NCBI RefSeq assembly: GCF_025602895.1
Contig: NW_026516262.1
Span: 62,001-126,000, forward strand
Length of the DNA stretch: 64,000 bases
DNA from: Polychytrium aggregatum
Taxonomy: Eukaryota; Chytridiomycota; Chytridiomycetes; Polychytriales
Direction: 5' to 3'
Shown here: positions 22,646-32,912 of the stretch, in pieces
Numbering within the stretch: the stretch's first letter is position 1
How the letters are laid out: each line of letters starts with the position of its first letter
Made by a program: the position numbers and the translations under genes
Notes under the pieces: model-generated
The model's database searches: none
Seen by the model: only the letters and a program-made list of their open reading frames with translations
What the model was told of the DNA's origin: nothing

Positions 22646-23375
22646 CTAATCGTCGAGCTCGTCGGCATTGAGCGCCTGCAGCTGGGCCTTGAGTTCCTGG
22701 ATCCGCAGTCCGATTCGACGCTCAACGTCCTGCCTTTGGGCCTGGTCGGGAAGCTGCTCGATAAGGCCCTCGTAGGTCTTCAGGCAAGCTTCGACCGATT
22801 CTTGTGCGGCGAGCTTATCTTCATTGTAGTATGTCGTACCCTTGCTTTCAGTGGCATATTCAAGCTGATTGCCGCATGGGCCGGGCATGAATTGGGCGTC
22901 AATCGACCACAGAGCAATCAATGGGCCGTATCAAAATCGGACAACAACAAGTCCCGTTAGCCTGGGATGCGACCCAATCATTCCACCGGAGTGGCTTATT
23001 GAGCCGTCATCGACACCACCATCGCCATCGACACCACCATCGCCATCGACACCATTGACTCTCGGCGTACTGAGCAGGACAGCTGCAGCAAAGACATATC
23101 CCTCTGTCGCAATCACTTTGGCGATCCTTTCTTCCGACGGCGTCGCATGTACTCACATCTTCCCGGGCCACACTGAACATATCGCCGATGGTGTCGATCT
23201 CTTTCTGGATATCCACGGGGCGGCTGGAGAACGGCTGGTGCCGGAGGGGCGAGAGAGCAGCAAGCGGCTGCACGACGCTGGCTATCAGGCGGCTGGGCCG
23301 AGCGGACGGGGACATTGTCCCATAGCTAAACGAGCAGCGCAAGAGGATGTTTGAGGCTCGGGCAGCAAATCGCAT
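22646..23375 (-). CDS. Small protein with probable mitochondrial targeting sequence, family unknown
   Basis: Two 219-nt exons (23157-23375 and 22646-22864) join in phase 0 and encode 145 residues. The first ~50 residues are rich in Arg, Ser and Ala and lack acidic residues (MRFAARASNILLR... RPSRLIASVV), as in mitochondrial presequences. From about residue 53 the protein is helical and acidic: DIQKEIDTIGDMFSVARED, then LEYATESKGTTYYNEDKLAA and a C-terminal coiled coil with RRIGLRIQELKAQLQAL. The mature part looks conserved rather than random, but I do not recognise the family. Mitochondrial location is an inference from composition only. Confidence 0.7.
23011..23052. repeat. GACACCACCATCGCCATC minisatellite
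   Basis: About two and a half tandem copies of an 18-bp unit lie inside the intron of the small mitochondrial-type gene. Confidence 0.75.
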
Positions 23376-24597
23376 GATGTCGTTGATGATGGCACGATCG
23401 ATCGATCGATCGATCGATCATGTCGCCGCGAAACCCGAGATCACTCCCAGCCCAGAGCGAGAGCAGAACAGCGCTCTCGGCATCTCCTCGGTGTCTCCTC
23501 GGTGTCTCCTCGTTGGAGTGGAAGTTGGGACTCTGCCGGCGGACCGCTCAGTTGCCTCGCACCGCTCCAGGACGGCTGTTGCTCTGGGACTCGAATATAC
23601 CCACACATTGCAATCATGTCCAAACAGTGTGTCCCAGGAAGCAGCGGTTTGCTGGGTACTTTGAACAGCGCAGGTCGATTGTGGAGACTGGAGAGCAACC
23701 CACGGTCTTCACTCAGAGGCGATCTGTTGAATCGCATGTGGTTCTGTTGGACCCATTCTCATCCTAAACCATGCTGGCATACGGGATCGCGAGGCCGTCC
23801 CATGTGTAAAGTGTATGGCGAAACATGGACTCGGGCAGCATGATCATGACCACACCGCAGCACGACCCGATAATTTCGGCAGGACTGTTTACGCCATTTT
23901 TGCGTTGGCTGTTGTTTATTGCTTCGTTACTGGCCGTTTTGATTGATTCGGCGTTGTTCATTCCTGCACCCATCACTCTACTGTTTTTGGTTTCTGGTTG
24001 TTCTTCCTGTTGCAATTGTTTTGTGTTCACTTGGAAACGTCTCCGACTGATAGGTAACCCCGTGACCAGTCGTGGTAGGGTTAGGGTAGAGCACACGCGT
24101 GTCTGTGCGCGCCTGCTGTCGCACAGCCGCGTGGCCGAAAATAGCCGACGCGCCCGTCGCCACCGGCCAAGCGGCGTCCGTTTCGGTCTCTTTGAGCTGC
24201 TGGGCCGCTGGGGTCTGCTTGCGTTTTCTTTTTCCCTGTGGCATCATCGTCCTCGGGTCGCCTCCTCGGGTCGCCTCCTCCGCCTGCAGCCCCATTCTCC
24301 TTGCTCGACCTCCCTGTCTGGGACGTCGGCGGTCCGTCTGTTTCTGTCTCTACCGTCTCTTCCGTTTCTGTTTCCGCCATCCGTCGCCCAACCGAGCGGC
24401 GCTCTCAGAGATTGTCTTGAGTCGTCTGTGCCTCCTCGGTCTGCATCCCTTGCTCGCCACAACCGCCCTTGCCGCCGCTGCTTCTTGGCCTGCGGCCTCA
24501 GCAATCAACTGCCCCGACCACCGGTTACTCACCCGCCCGGTCTGACGAGTGCTGCCCTGCCATCACCAACTTTGTCGCCAAGTTCTCCCATTGCGCC
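23376..24597. promoter_or_regulatory. 1.2-kb divergent upstream region with telomere-like TAGGG motif
   Basis: This separates the small mitochondrial-type gene from the C2-AGC kinase. A TAGGGTTAGGGTA motif occurs at 24076-24088. The last ~450 bp before the kinase start are pyrimidine-rich (many CTCC/GTCT stretches), as in a transcribed leader. No convincing gene is seen. Confidence 0.5.
23398..23419. repeat. ATCG tetranucleotide repeat
   Basis: Five tandem GATC/ATCG units lie just upstream of the start codon of the gene at 22646-23375. Similar ATCG runs occur in a PUF-gene intron at about 57364-57380. Confidence 0.8.
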
Positions 24598-27572
24598 ATG
24601 AACGGAGAGGGCCCCATCCACTACGCCAACAGCGCCCCACTCGGCCGTCTCCACATGAGGGTCGTCGAGGCCCGGAACCTTCAAATCCGGGGCGCTGCCG
24701 ACAACAGCACGCTCTGCCAGCCGTATTGTGTGATCGAGTTTGAAAAGACCGAGGTTATCACTCGCGAGGCCATCACGATGTCGGCCAACGCCGACGGCAC
24801 CTTCAATCCTCTCTGGAAGCACGAAGCCATCTTGTAAGTCGTTGCCGGGGCTCTGCCGGCAATATGCTTGCGATTCCTCCTGTCCCCTCTGGGTATTGGT
24901 ATTCGCCAGGCGTCCACTCCCCCCCGTCCGCACTGTTCCGCATCCCTCGCCCTACTGTGGCCGCTGCCGGCCTATTCATCCTTCATGTGCATCCCGTTTC
25001 TGCATCCCTATCTCTGCATCCCTATTCTGCATCCCCGTTTCTCTCCTGCTTCATTTTCTGTATGCTGTGTGCTACCACTGGCAACTCGTCCACTTCTGAC
25101 CACTTTGCTTCCACAGTGATGTGTTCCGTGCCGACAGTTCCCTCCAGATCAGCATCTGGGACCGCTCCACCAAACACGGCGGCGAGGAGACGTTCTTGGG
25201 CATGATGAAGATCCTGCCGATATATGACGACACAAAGCAGTACGACAACTGGTTCCGGCTGCTTCCTCGATCGTGGTCACATCGGGTCAAGGGCGATATC
25301 CGTGTGTCGTTCCGATTCTCTCGGACCGAGGTAGGGTTGCTATCCGATTGACCTCCGCTGGATTCCTGGCTGTGGGCTGGCTGTCGGATTAAATCCATCA
25401 CCATCTTGTTCTGCAGGCGGTATCGCTAAAGTCGACAGACTTTGAGTTCATGAAGGTGCTCGGCAAGGGCGCCTATGGCAAGGTCCTGCAGGTCCGAAAG
25501 CGAGACACATGTAAGCCACTGACGCGCAGTCGATGGTCCAGCCCAGCCCAGCCCGGTCCAGTCCGGTCTGGTCCAGTCGCTTTGCCTGGATATGTCTGCA
25601 GTGCATACGCCGCAGACTCGATGTGGGCTTTCATGAATGCTCACTCGCTGTCGGCATCGCCTTCCAGGCCGAGTCTATGCCATGAAAATCATCAACAAGC
25701 GCGACATTGCCCAGAAAGACGATATGTACAAGGAGATTGTCCACACCATCTCGGAACGGAATGTACTCATCAAGGCGCAATCGCCCTTCCTGGTCGGCCT
25801 CAAGTTCGCCTTCCAGTCTCCCGAGAAGCTCTACCTGGTTCTGGACTACATGAATGGCGGCGAGCTGTTCTTCCATCTCCAGCGCGACCACATCTTCACG
25901 ATGGAACGGGCAAAGTTCTACTTGTGCGAGCTGGTGCTGGCCCTCGGCCATCTGCATCAGTACAATATCGTGTATCGGTAAGTTCGTGCGAAACAGTCGA
26001 CTGTGATTTGCCGATCGAGACAGCTGTCTGCTCGCCCCCACAGTGTCTTGGCTGCAGCACTGGCTGTCGGTGGAGCCGCCATGCCCTAACATATCTGCGT
26101 ATCTGGTCGCACTCTCGATGCTAGTGATCTCAAGCCAGAGGTAACGTGGCGATGAGGCCTGCCGACCCGTCTGTTTTGGCCTTTACCTGCTCTTTTAGGC
26201 TGTCCAGCCGATGTCTCGCTCGGTCACTTTGTCATACTTGATTGCTCGACACTTCTTACCGACCCCGTTGTGGTCTAATCGTACCATACTCATGCAGAAC
26301 ATCCTGCTGGACATCAACGGGCACATTGCGCTGACCGACTTTGGTCTCTGCAAAGAGGAAATCGACTTCAACACCACCACACATACCTTTTGCGGCACAC
26401 CCGAGTAAGCACGTCAAAGGGCACCCTGGTTGTTTTGTCAACCCGTCTCATGCATTTCTTCGTCACCTGTACATCAGCACGACTGTTGAGCATTGCGGGG
26501 CTGATTTGATCCAGCACAACGTGTCTTCTCATTTGCTTTCATTTGCCTCACTTCTCGTCAGATACCTTGCTCCTGAAGTCATCCTGAGGCAGGGCCATGG
26601 ACTGGCTGTAGATTGGTGGGCTCTGGGCATCCTGTTCTACGGTAAGCCTCACCTAACCACCAGGGCAGTCACGGCAGTGTCCCGCATTACGGACGCATCA
26701 CATCGGGACCTCGTTATTCTTGGTCACGTCCCTCTCCATGCAGATTCTCCAGGTGTGTCGCATCAGCTGTGATCTGTGCGAATGCTTTGAGCTAACCGGC
26801 GTCGATTTTCCCTTTCGGTCTGCCAGAAATGACCACAGGCTTGCCCATGTTCTACAGCACCGACCGAGCCACAATGTTCCACAACATTGTCCACCAACCC
26901 ATCAGCTTCTCACCCAGCTACGATCCGATAGCAGCCAAGATCGTTCAGGCAGTAAGCACAATATGCATATCACATCACGATCGTGTGTGGCATCTTGGGG
27001 CATGGACGAGCCTGGTGCCTCAACCAAACTCCCAATCGCTATGCTGAATGGCATTGTCCCCCCCCGCCTGCATCCATGTAGCTCCTGCAGCGCGATCCAC
27101 AAAAGCGGCTGGGAGCCGGTCCGAGAGATGCTCTCGAAGTTCAGGAGCACGAGTTCTTCGATGGCATCGACTGGATCAAGGTGCTGAAGAAGGACCTGTG
27201 CCCCCCTTTCAAGCCCAATGTGGTGAGTGTTGGATTCCTGGGCCCCTGGGCCCGTTGCTCTGCGATAGTAGCTCGCGAGGTTATCTCAATGCTCTGTTGG
27301 TGTGCGTGGGCATTGCGACCGCCGTTAACAATGGTTCCGTCTTGGCGGCCACCGCTGCAATCCAGGAGTGCGAAACAGACACATCCAACTTTGATCCCGA
27401 ATACACCAGCGTCCCCGCCACCATCGACTCGGTCTCGGATCACCAAGACACGCTCCAGATCACCGAAAGCTTCCAGGAGCAGTTCGAGGGCTTCTCATAT
27501 ACCAACGTCACGCCTGGATCTAGTGCCACATCCCGGTTCAAGTATGTCCTGCGAGGCACCAACAACGAATAG
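24598..27572 (+). CDS. C2-domain AGC-family protein kinase, Sch9-like
   Basis: Ten exons in phase give 509 residues: 24598-24833, 25117-25330, 25417-25510, 25668-25977, 26125-26140, 26298-26404, 26562-26641, 26827-26951, 27082-27222 and 27366-27572. Residues 1-150 form a C2 domain ([31 protein letters not shown]). The kinase domain has LGKGAYGKV, the VYAMKII lysine, YRDLKPENILLD, TDFGLC, the activation loop [15 protein letters not shown] and DWWALGIL. The AGC tail ends with the hydrophobic motif [10 protein letters not shown]2 domain fused to an AGC kinase is the layout of fungal Sch9, a TORC1/PDK1 target controlling growth; an Akt/SGK-like assignment is the alternative. Exon 5 is a 16-nt microexon carrying the catalytic-loop residues DLKPE. 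The preceding Thr/Ser sites for PDK1 and TORC phosphorylation are intact. Confidence 0.92.
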
Positions 27573-28191
27573 CGCCCTCGGTCGCTCGATGGACCCCCAG
27601 CGGCCGTGCAGGCAACCTCTGGGGCCCTATTCGTCTCACTATCGAAGCCAAATGTCTTTGTTGAGCCATTGCCTGTCCGGGAGAGCCTCCTCTTTGCCAT
27701 TCTCTCACTTCTTTGACCACCGTGCCCCTGTCTGGGCTGATCTGTGTCAATGCGATGTCAATGCGATGTCATGTCATGCGATGCGATGTGTTCGCCATGC
27801 CCTGCTGAACTGCTGAATACATCATTCACCCGACGCAAGGTTTGCGCTGGCCGCTTGGTTGCTCGCCACCGTGTCCACGAGGGCCCACGGCGAGGTCCCA
27901 TTTGTCAGCGCCTCAGGGACTGCGCGCGATGGGCGGATGGGCAACAAGGCATCGCGACTCCTCGAAACAGAACAACCCGCGATGCCACGCAATCAATCGC
28001 GACAACAGGGGCTGTTGCCGGACTGCCTCGTTCCGGGCACTCGCCGACTCGCCGGGCCGCTCTCGTCCCCGTCCGTCCTGTCGACCCGCTGTTCTCCCGC
28101 CCTCTGTCCTCGTCCGTGCTTGGTCTGGTTCGCTAACGAGTCTCACCACCACCACCACCGACATCGCCGACATCGCCGCCAACACGCCGAC
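27573..28191. other. Intergenic region between kinase and GNAT genes
   Basis: About 620 bp hold the 3' flank of the kinase and the upstream region of the acetyltransferase, with repeated TGCGATG motifs near 27745-27790 and a CCA/CGA triplet-rich leader just before 28192. I see no gene. Confidence 0.55.
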
Positions 28192-29019
28192 ATGCCGATC
28201 GAAATCAGACCAGCCGAGCTCGAGGACGTCGACGCCATTGTCGCCGTCGTAAACGATGGTGAGTCTGCGGTGTGTTCACAGCGGAATGGGCCATGGCTGC
28301 GTCTTGCTTCGTGATCCGAATCCCACTTTGCCTTCGAGATGGATCTCCTCCTACCTACCCCCCGATTCTTACCCTTCTCGCACGCAGCGTATCAGGACGC
28401 ACACTACTTCAAGAATCCCGATGCCTTTGACCGCACCAACGCCGCCGAAGTCCGCGACTTTCTCAGCAGCGAGATCAGCCAGGATCCGGCGGAGCGGCGC
28501 CGAACCTTCTATTGCGTCTGGGACGACAGCGAGCTCGCTGCCTGTGTCCAATTCGATGGGGACTACAGCGACCAAGAGACTTACTTTGGCATGGTGGGTG
28601 CATGGCAATAAGCACCGCCTCTGGATCCAAAGAAGTTGCTTTGCACTGTTCTGGCCTGTGTTGCGCTGCATGAGCAGATTTTCGTGGGTACTTTGTGGTC
28701 CAGCCTGACTCCGTCCCCTTCACCCTTTTGCCTGGCCCATCGCTGTCTCAAGCTCTCGGTCAAGTCATCCCACCAAGGTCGGGGGCACGCCAAGCGATTG
28801 CTCCACAAGATCGAATGCAGAACAGCCGAACTCGGCAAGACGACGCTGACCTGCGCCGTGGTCTCGATCCAGGGCCATCTGATGAGAATGTATTCTTCCA
28901 AAGGCTTCAAGATCATCGACTGCTCAGAGTGGCCCGTGGACTCCAAGCCCTTTGTCGTGCGCTCGGACTATTTCGAGCTCGTCAAGTTTGTGAACATGAA
29001 GAAGGCGATCGCTGCTTGA
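28192..29019 (+). CDS. GNAT-family N-acetyltransferase
   Basis: Three exons in phase (28192-28258, 28388-28593, 28753-29019) encode 179 residues. The N-terminus IEIRPAELEDVDAIVAVVNDAY is a typical GNAT opening. The acetyl-CoA binding motif A appears in exon 3 as LSVKSSHQGRGHAKRLLHKI, with the Q-G-R-G-H-A pyrophosphate loop (Q/R-x-x-G-x-G/A). Motif B follows with MRMYSSKGFKIID. The substrate cannot be told from sequence. The intron junctions are GATG|GTGAGT, ATG|GTGGGT and standard AG acceptors. Confidence 0.9.
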
Positions 29020-29876
29020 TGCCTGCTTGATGCAGCGGAAGCAAGGCAAAGCATCCACATCTAAATCATTGCGGACATCTACATCGGCATCGGCATCTGC
29101 CTCGACACAATCATTAGCATCAGACTAGTCGACAACGCAGCCTCCCTGGAATTACGAACCAACCCTCGAGTATCCCTTGGCCGCTACGGCCAAGCCGTAT
29201 TGCAGCGCTCCCAAAACAAAACGAGACACCCTGTTTCGAGCCAGGCTAAGTTATTTTCTGGTCCTGAATACACACCCATTTACCATTCACCATTGTGTAA
29301 CAGTGTGCCCACAGTGTCTGTTGGCTAATCGACATGAAAAAGCCGGGTATCTTGATGCCGAGCAGCCATGGAGCTGCCCGGAGGCTGTACAGCGGACGGG
29401 TTGCTTTGTTGCATCGTAGTATGCAACGGCCATCGGCTTTGGATTCCGACTACGCTGATCCCTTCGTCCCTTCGTCCCTTCGTCCCCGTTCATCCATCGC
29501 TGCCAGCGAGATCGTCCAGACGCCTTCACAAACAATGCATCGTGCGGCATACCCGTACGGGAGGGATCTGTATTCGATCTCGTAGCTCTGCTCCGCAACT
29601 GTGACGACACTCATGGCGCTGCGCCTGTGACAGCCGCATCCCACAGCAGCGAGATGGCATGATTTTTGTGGTCAAAGTGTCGCCGCAGAGTTGTGGGTTG
29701 ATCGGGCAAGTATCTGCATGTGCACACAGCGAATGCCCAGACCCCAGCCAACTGCTTCGACATCTCAGTCCGAACCACTCCGCCTCAAGGACTTGTTCAC
29801 TACGGTCCAATCTGTGTCCAACACAGCCATAATACCAGCGGCATCGTGGCAAGCGTAGAGCAGCCAACCCCACTCA
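29020..29876. other. Region without a supported gene
   Basis: About 860 bp between convergent 3' ends. It contains repeated CATCGGCATC-type motifs near 29080-29100 and several CCTTCGTC repeats near 29461-29490. Small ORFs on both strands show no recognisable content. Confidence 0.55.
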
Positions 29877-31932
29877 TCAGAATCCCTGGAAGCACTGGTT
29901 ATATCGTGGCAGTGGCGCATCTACCTTTTGATACACGCCGGATACACTGTCGCGGCCCCCATTTTCGTCTTTGCTTTCGTTGTCATCGTAGCTGTTCGGT
30001 TCTGAGAAATCCTCCTCGACAATCTTGACCGGAACGCTGTGGCGGGTTGACACCTGCTCCCAAACAGACTCAATTGGAGTCGGGATCGCTATCTTTGGCT
30101 CGGGGTGACCGGGTTTGGCGGACTTGCCTTTGCTTTTGAGCTGGTGGAGCATCGGCCACGTATACTTTGTGCGGCCCAGATCCGGGAATGGTCGAGCACT
30201 CCCGGGAATCTCCTCTTTACTGGGCTAGCGATGGAGATGGAGATGGAGATGGAGATGGAGATGGCGGTCAGGCGAGGCCAGGATGCGGATGATGCTCGTG
30301 AAGTACAGTACTGCCAGGGCAAAGAGGAAGCTCTTGACACCCCCAGCGACGCCGCATGGAGTGCTCTCCCACACATCGGTACTTGATGAGTAGACTTACA
30401 ATGACTTCGACTGATTCCCAAAAGGCGACCATGAATGTAATGCGCCGTTCGTCTGGGTTCGTCCGAAAACTCCTGCCCGGGATAACACCTAGTATGTCCG
30501 AGACACACGCATGAGATTGCGTTTACAAGCAAGCATCGGCTGTTGACGCTTATCGCCTCTAGTGGCGAGTTTGCCATACGCGCTCAAGGCTGCGTGATCT
30601 ATGACGCTAATTCGCGCTTACGTGATCAATGACGCTGACCCGAGCCCATCTGCAGATACGAACCAGTCACTCCAAATGACTCTGCACTGCAGTCTTACCG
30701 TGAAGCACGCTGCCATCAAAGACGGTATACCGATTGAGCTTCGGGAAGGCCAGCCAGGCTTTGTCTGCCAGAGGATCACCAAGCCGCTGGTTGGTCACTA
30801 GGGTCGGACCACCGATGCCTTCGGTTAGATAGCAGACACTGCTCACGATCGGGTGCCGTGGCTTGCCGCCTTCGCGTCGTCGGCCCTCGTCGTCAGAGTC
30901 AAAATGAAGCTGATGGCCGTGCGAATGCGGGCGGCAGTGCGCCCACCACTCGGCGTACTTGGCTTTGGCGGCTTCCGGGTAGAGCTCGGTGGCGAGAGCA
31001 TGCAGTTGGTGGATGATGGTGTCGAGGTAGGTGGCTTGCTGGCCCGGAGACGGACTCAGGGCATGTACATAGGAAAAGTATGGCGAAAGGGGCGAGTAGT
31101 GATGTTCTTTCCAGAAGACCGAGTTGATCCCAAAGGTTGATTGCAGATGAGCAAGCATCTCGGGCGGCAGAGCGTCGTCCCAGACTCGAACATAGTCCAC
31201 ATCATTCTTCCAGGGGCCCCTGACTGGATGCGGATTATAGTGCAAGGCGTGCGGGGAGAGCCGCCAGGAGTATCCCAGCTGCTTGAGAATCGGCTCGGCG
31301 TCGTTGTCTCGTCCCTCCTGGCACAGGAACAGCAACAGGAACTGACTGGCTTCCTTGCCGGCCTCGATTTCCTCGTAACATGAGGGCTCAAAGACCCACT
31401 TGCCGTCGTCGACAGACTCGAGCGACTTTCCGATGCCGATCATCGAGAGGCGCTGTTCCTTTTGAGCCTCAATCAAAATGTCGGCTGCCTCGATGGCGGC
31501 CCTCAAATGGGTTTCGATCGAGTTGAGCTCCTCCTGCGATGTGGCGGACTCGCGGATCAGCTTGGAGACACGCAGATTGATCTTGGAGCTGTAGGGAAAG
31601 ACAATGATGGCCTGCTGATACTCTTCATGGGCGAGCGACATGCTGTCGGTCTCTTGGAGCTCTTCATAGAGTGCGCCGAGGTGGAGATGTGCCATCGAGC
31701 GCAAGTAGTAGGGATTGTCCAGCACAGGCTCGGTCACCTCGTCGTTGCATGTGTGGATGTTGGCCTCATCTTTTAGCAGACGGATGCAGGCCTCGAGCTG
31801 CTGGATCTTGTCGTGGATGTCGCTAGGGAGTGAAAAGCAGTTGCCATGATCGTCTTCCTGTGTGGCTGCCTTGTAGAAGGGAATGGCCCTGCGGACGGCG
31901 GCAATCTGCTCGTTCGTGAAGAGCCGGGACAT
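29877..31932 (-). CDS. 2-oxoglutarate/Fe(II) oxygenase-like protein with helical N-terminal half
   Basis: Three exons give 552 residues: 30699-31932, 30400-30488 and 29877-30212. The first ~230 residues are helical and repeat-like (SMAHLHLGALYEELQ, AHEEYQQAIIVFP), resembling TPR helices. The C-terminal half is a double-stranded beta-helix oxygenase: HGHQLHFDSDDEG supplies the H-x-D metal pair, then HPIVSSVCYLT, GGPTLVTNQRL and FDGSVLHGV with the distal His. Exon 2 continues PDERRITFMVAFW, giving the Arg/strand that follows in this fold, and exon 3 ends after ARPFP and a hydrophilic tail finishing CFQGF. The substrate is unknown. The acceptor of exon 3 (AAGAG) is chosen to keep frame. The intron before it contains a GGAGAT repeat. 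Confidence 0.8.
30230..30263. repeat. GGAGAT hexanucleotide repeat
   Basis: Five to six tandem GGAGAT units sit inside the last intron of the oxygenase-like gene. Confidence 0.85.
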
Positions 31933-32912
31933 GGCGGGGGAGGGAGGCGAAGACGTAGTTGGCTTGGGGTTGCAGCGATGGAGACTTGCGGTGGAAGATT
32001 GAGAGCTGTCGCGATTGCGGATGGACCAAGACGGATGATTCGCTGGCGAGCTGTTGCTGTTGATGGTCTTGACAAGCGAGGTACAGGATGCTGATCAGCC
32101 GGGACTAGTGTGGATCCGGATCGATTGACGGACCTGGGTGAGCAGCTTGTGGTTTGCTATCGTGTACAACACGTTGCGTCGAATCGCCCAATCGATCCAC
32201 AAGACTGGCTGCAGGTCGAGACAGCGGTAACAAAGCGGGCACAGCAGGACCGGCCCAAGCGACGGCGAGAGAACGCAAGATTGGCTGAAGATACAGTTGG
32301 TCGGGGACGGGATTGACCAGCGAGGGGGGGGGAGATTGCGCAGGACAGAGACGGACGGCGATGGCCAGCGGATGGACTTTGGATACGAAAGAGAGCGTGC
32401 AGCTCCAGATGGCAGTCGAGAGAGGCAGGGATTGGCTCCAGAAGACTGCCGGCGGCGGTGGTGCTGGTGCTGGTGCTGGTGCTGGTGCTGGTGCTGGTGC
32501 TGGTGCTGCTGGTGCCGGGGTTGCAGATGCGCTTGTCGGTTGTCAATCGGCATCGAAGAAAACACAAGCCACATCGGCGTGTGTGTGTGTGTGCGCGGGT
32601 ATGACAAACACGTGACACACCACTTCTGCACCAGATGCAGCGCCACACCATGCGTACTGCGCCACATCACGTGCCTGCTGCGCGCCGCGCCACCGCCCGG
32701 CTTGCCCCGCGACCGCTTTCCCACCACTGCTTGCCGGGATGCGCCGTCTCCGAGCCGCCTTCTTTGCTGCTCGGTCTTTGCCATCGTCGACTTTGCATCC
32801 GCTCTCGCCTTTGCCGTCGTCGTCGTCGTCGTCATCGTCGTCTGCTCGCCTCCGCTGCCTGTCAAGTCCTCCCCTCCTCCATCGTCGTCCGCTCCATCGC
32901 CGCTGCTCCACC
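31933..32912. promoter_or_regulatory. Divergent promoter region of the oxygenase-like and DPP III genes
   Basis: Nearly 1 kb between start codons. It holds a GGTGCT hexanucleotide array (about 32457-32513), a short TG run (about 32579-32593) and a GTC run (about 32813-32840). The arrays open long shadow ORFs on both strands, none of which resembles a protein. Confidence 0.55.
32457..32513. repeat. GGTGCT hexanucleotide array
   Basis: Roughly nine tandem GGTGCT units upstream of DPP III. Confidence 0.9.

Noticed and set aside
23398-23419. CRISPR-like or palindromic array
   Set aside because: Only a simple GATC/ATCG run; no repeat-spacer structure occurs anywhere in the window.
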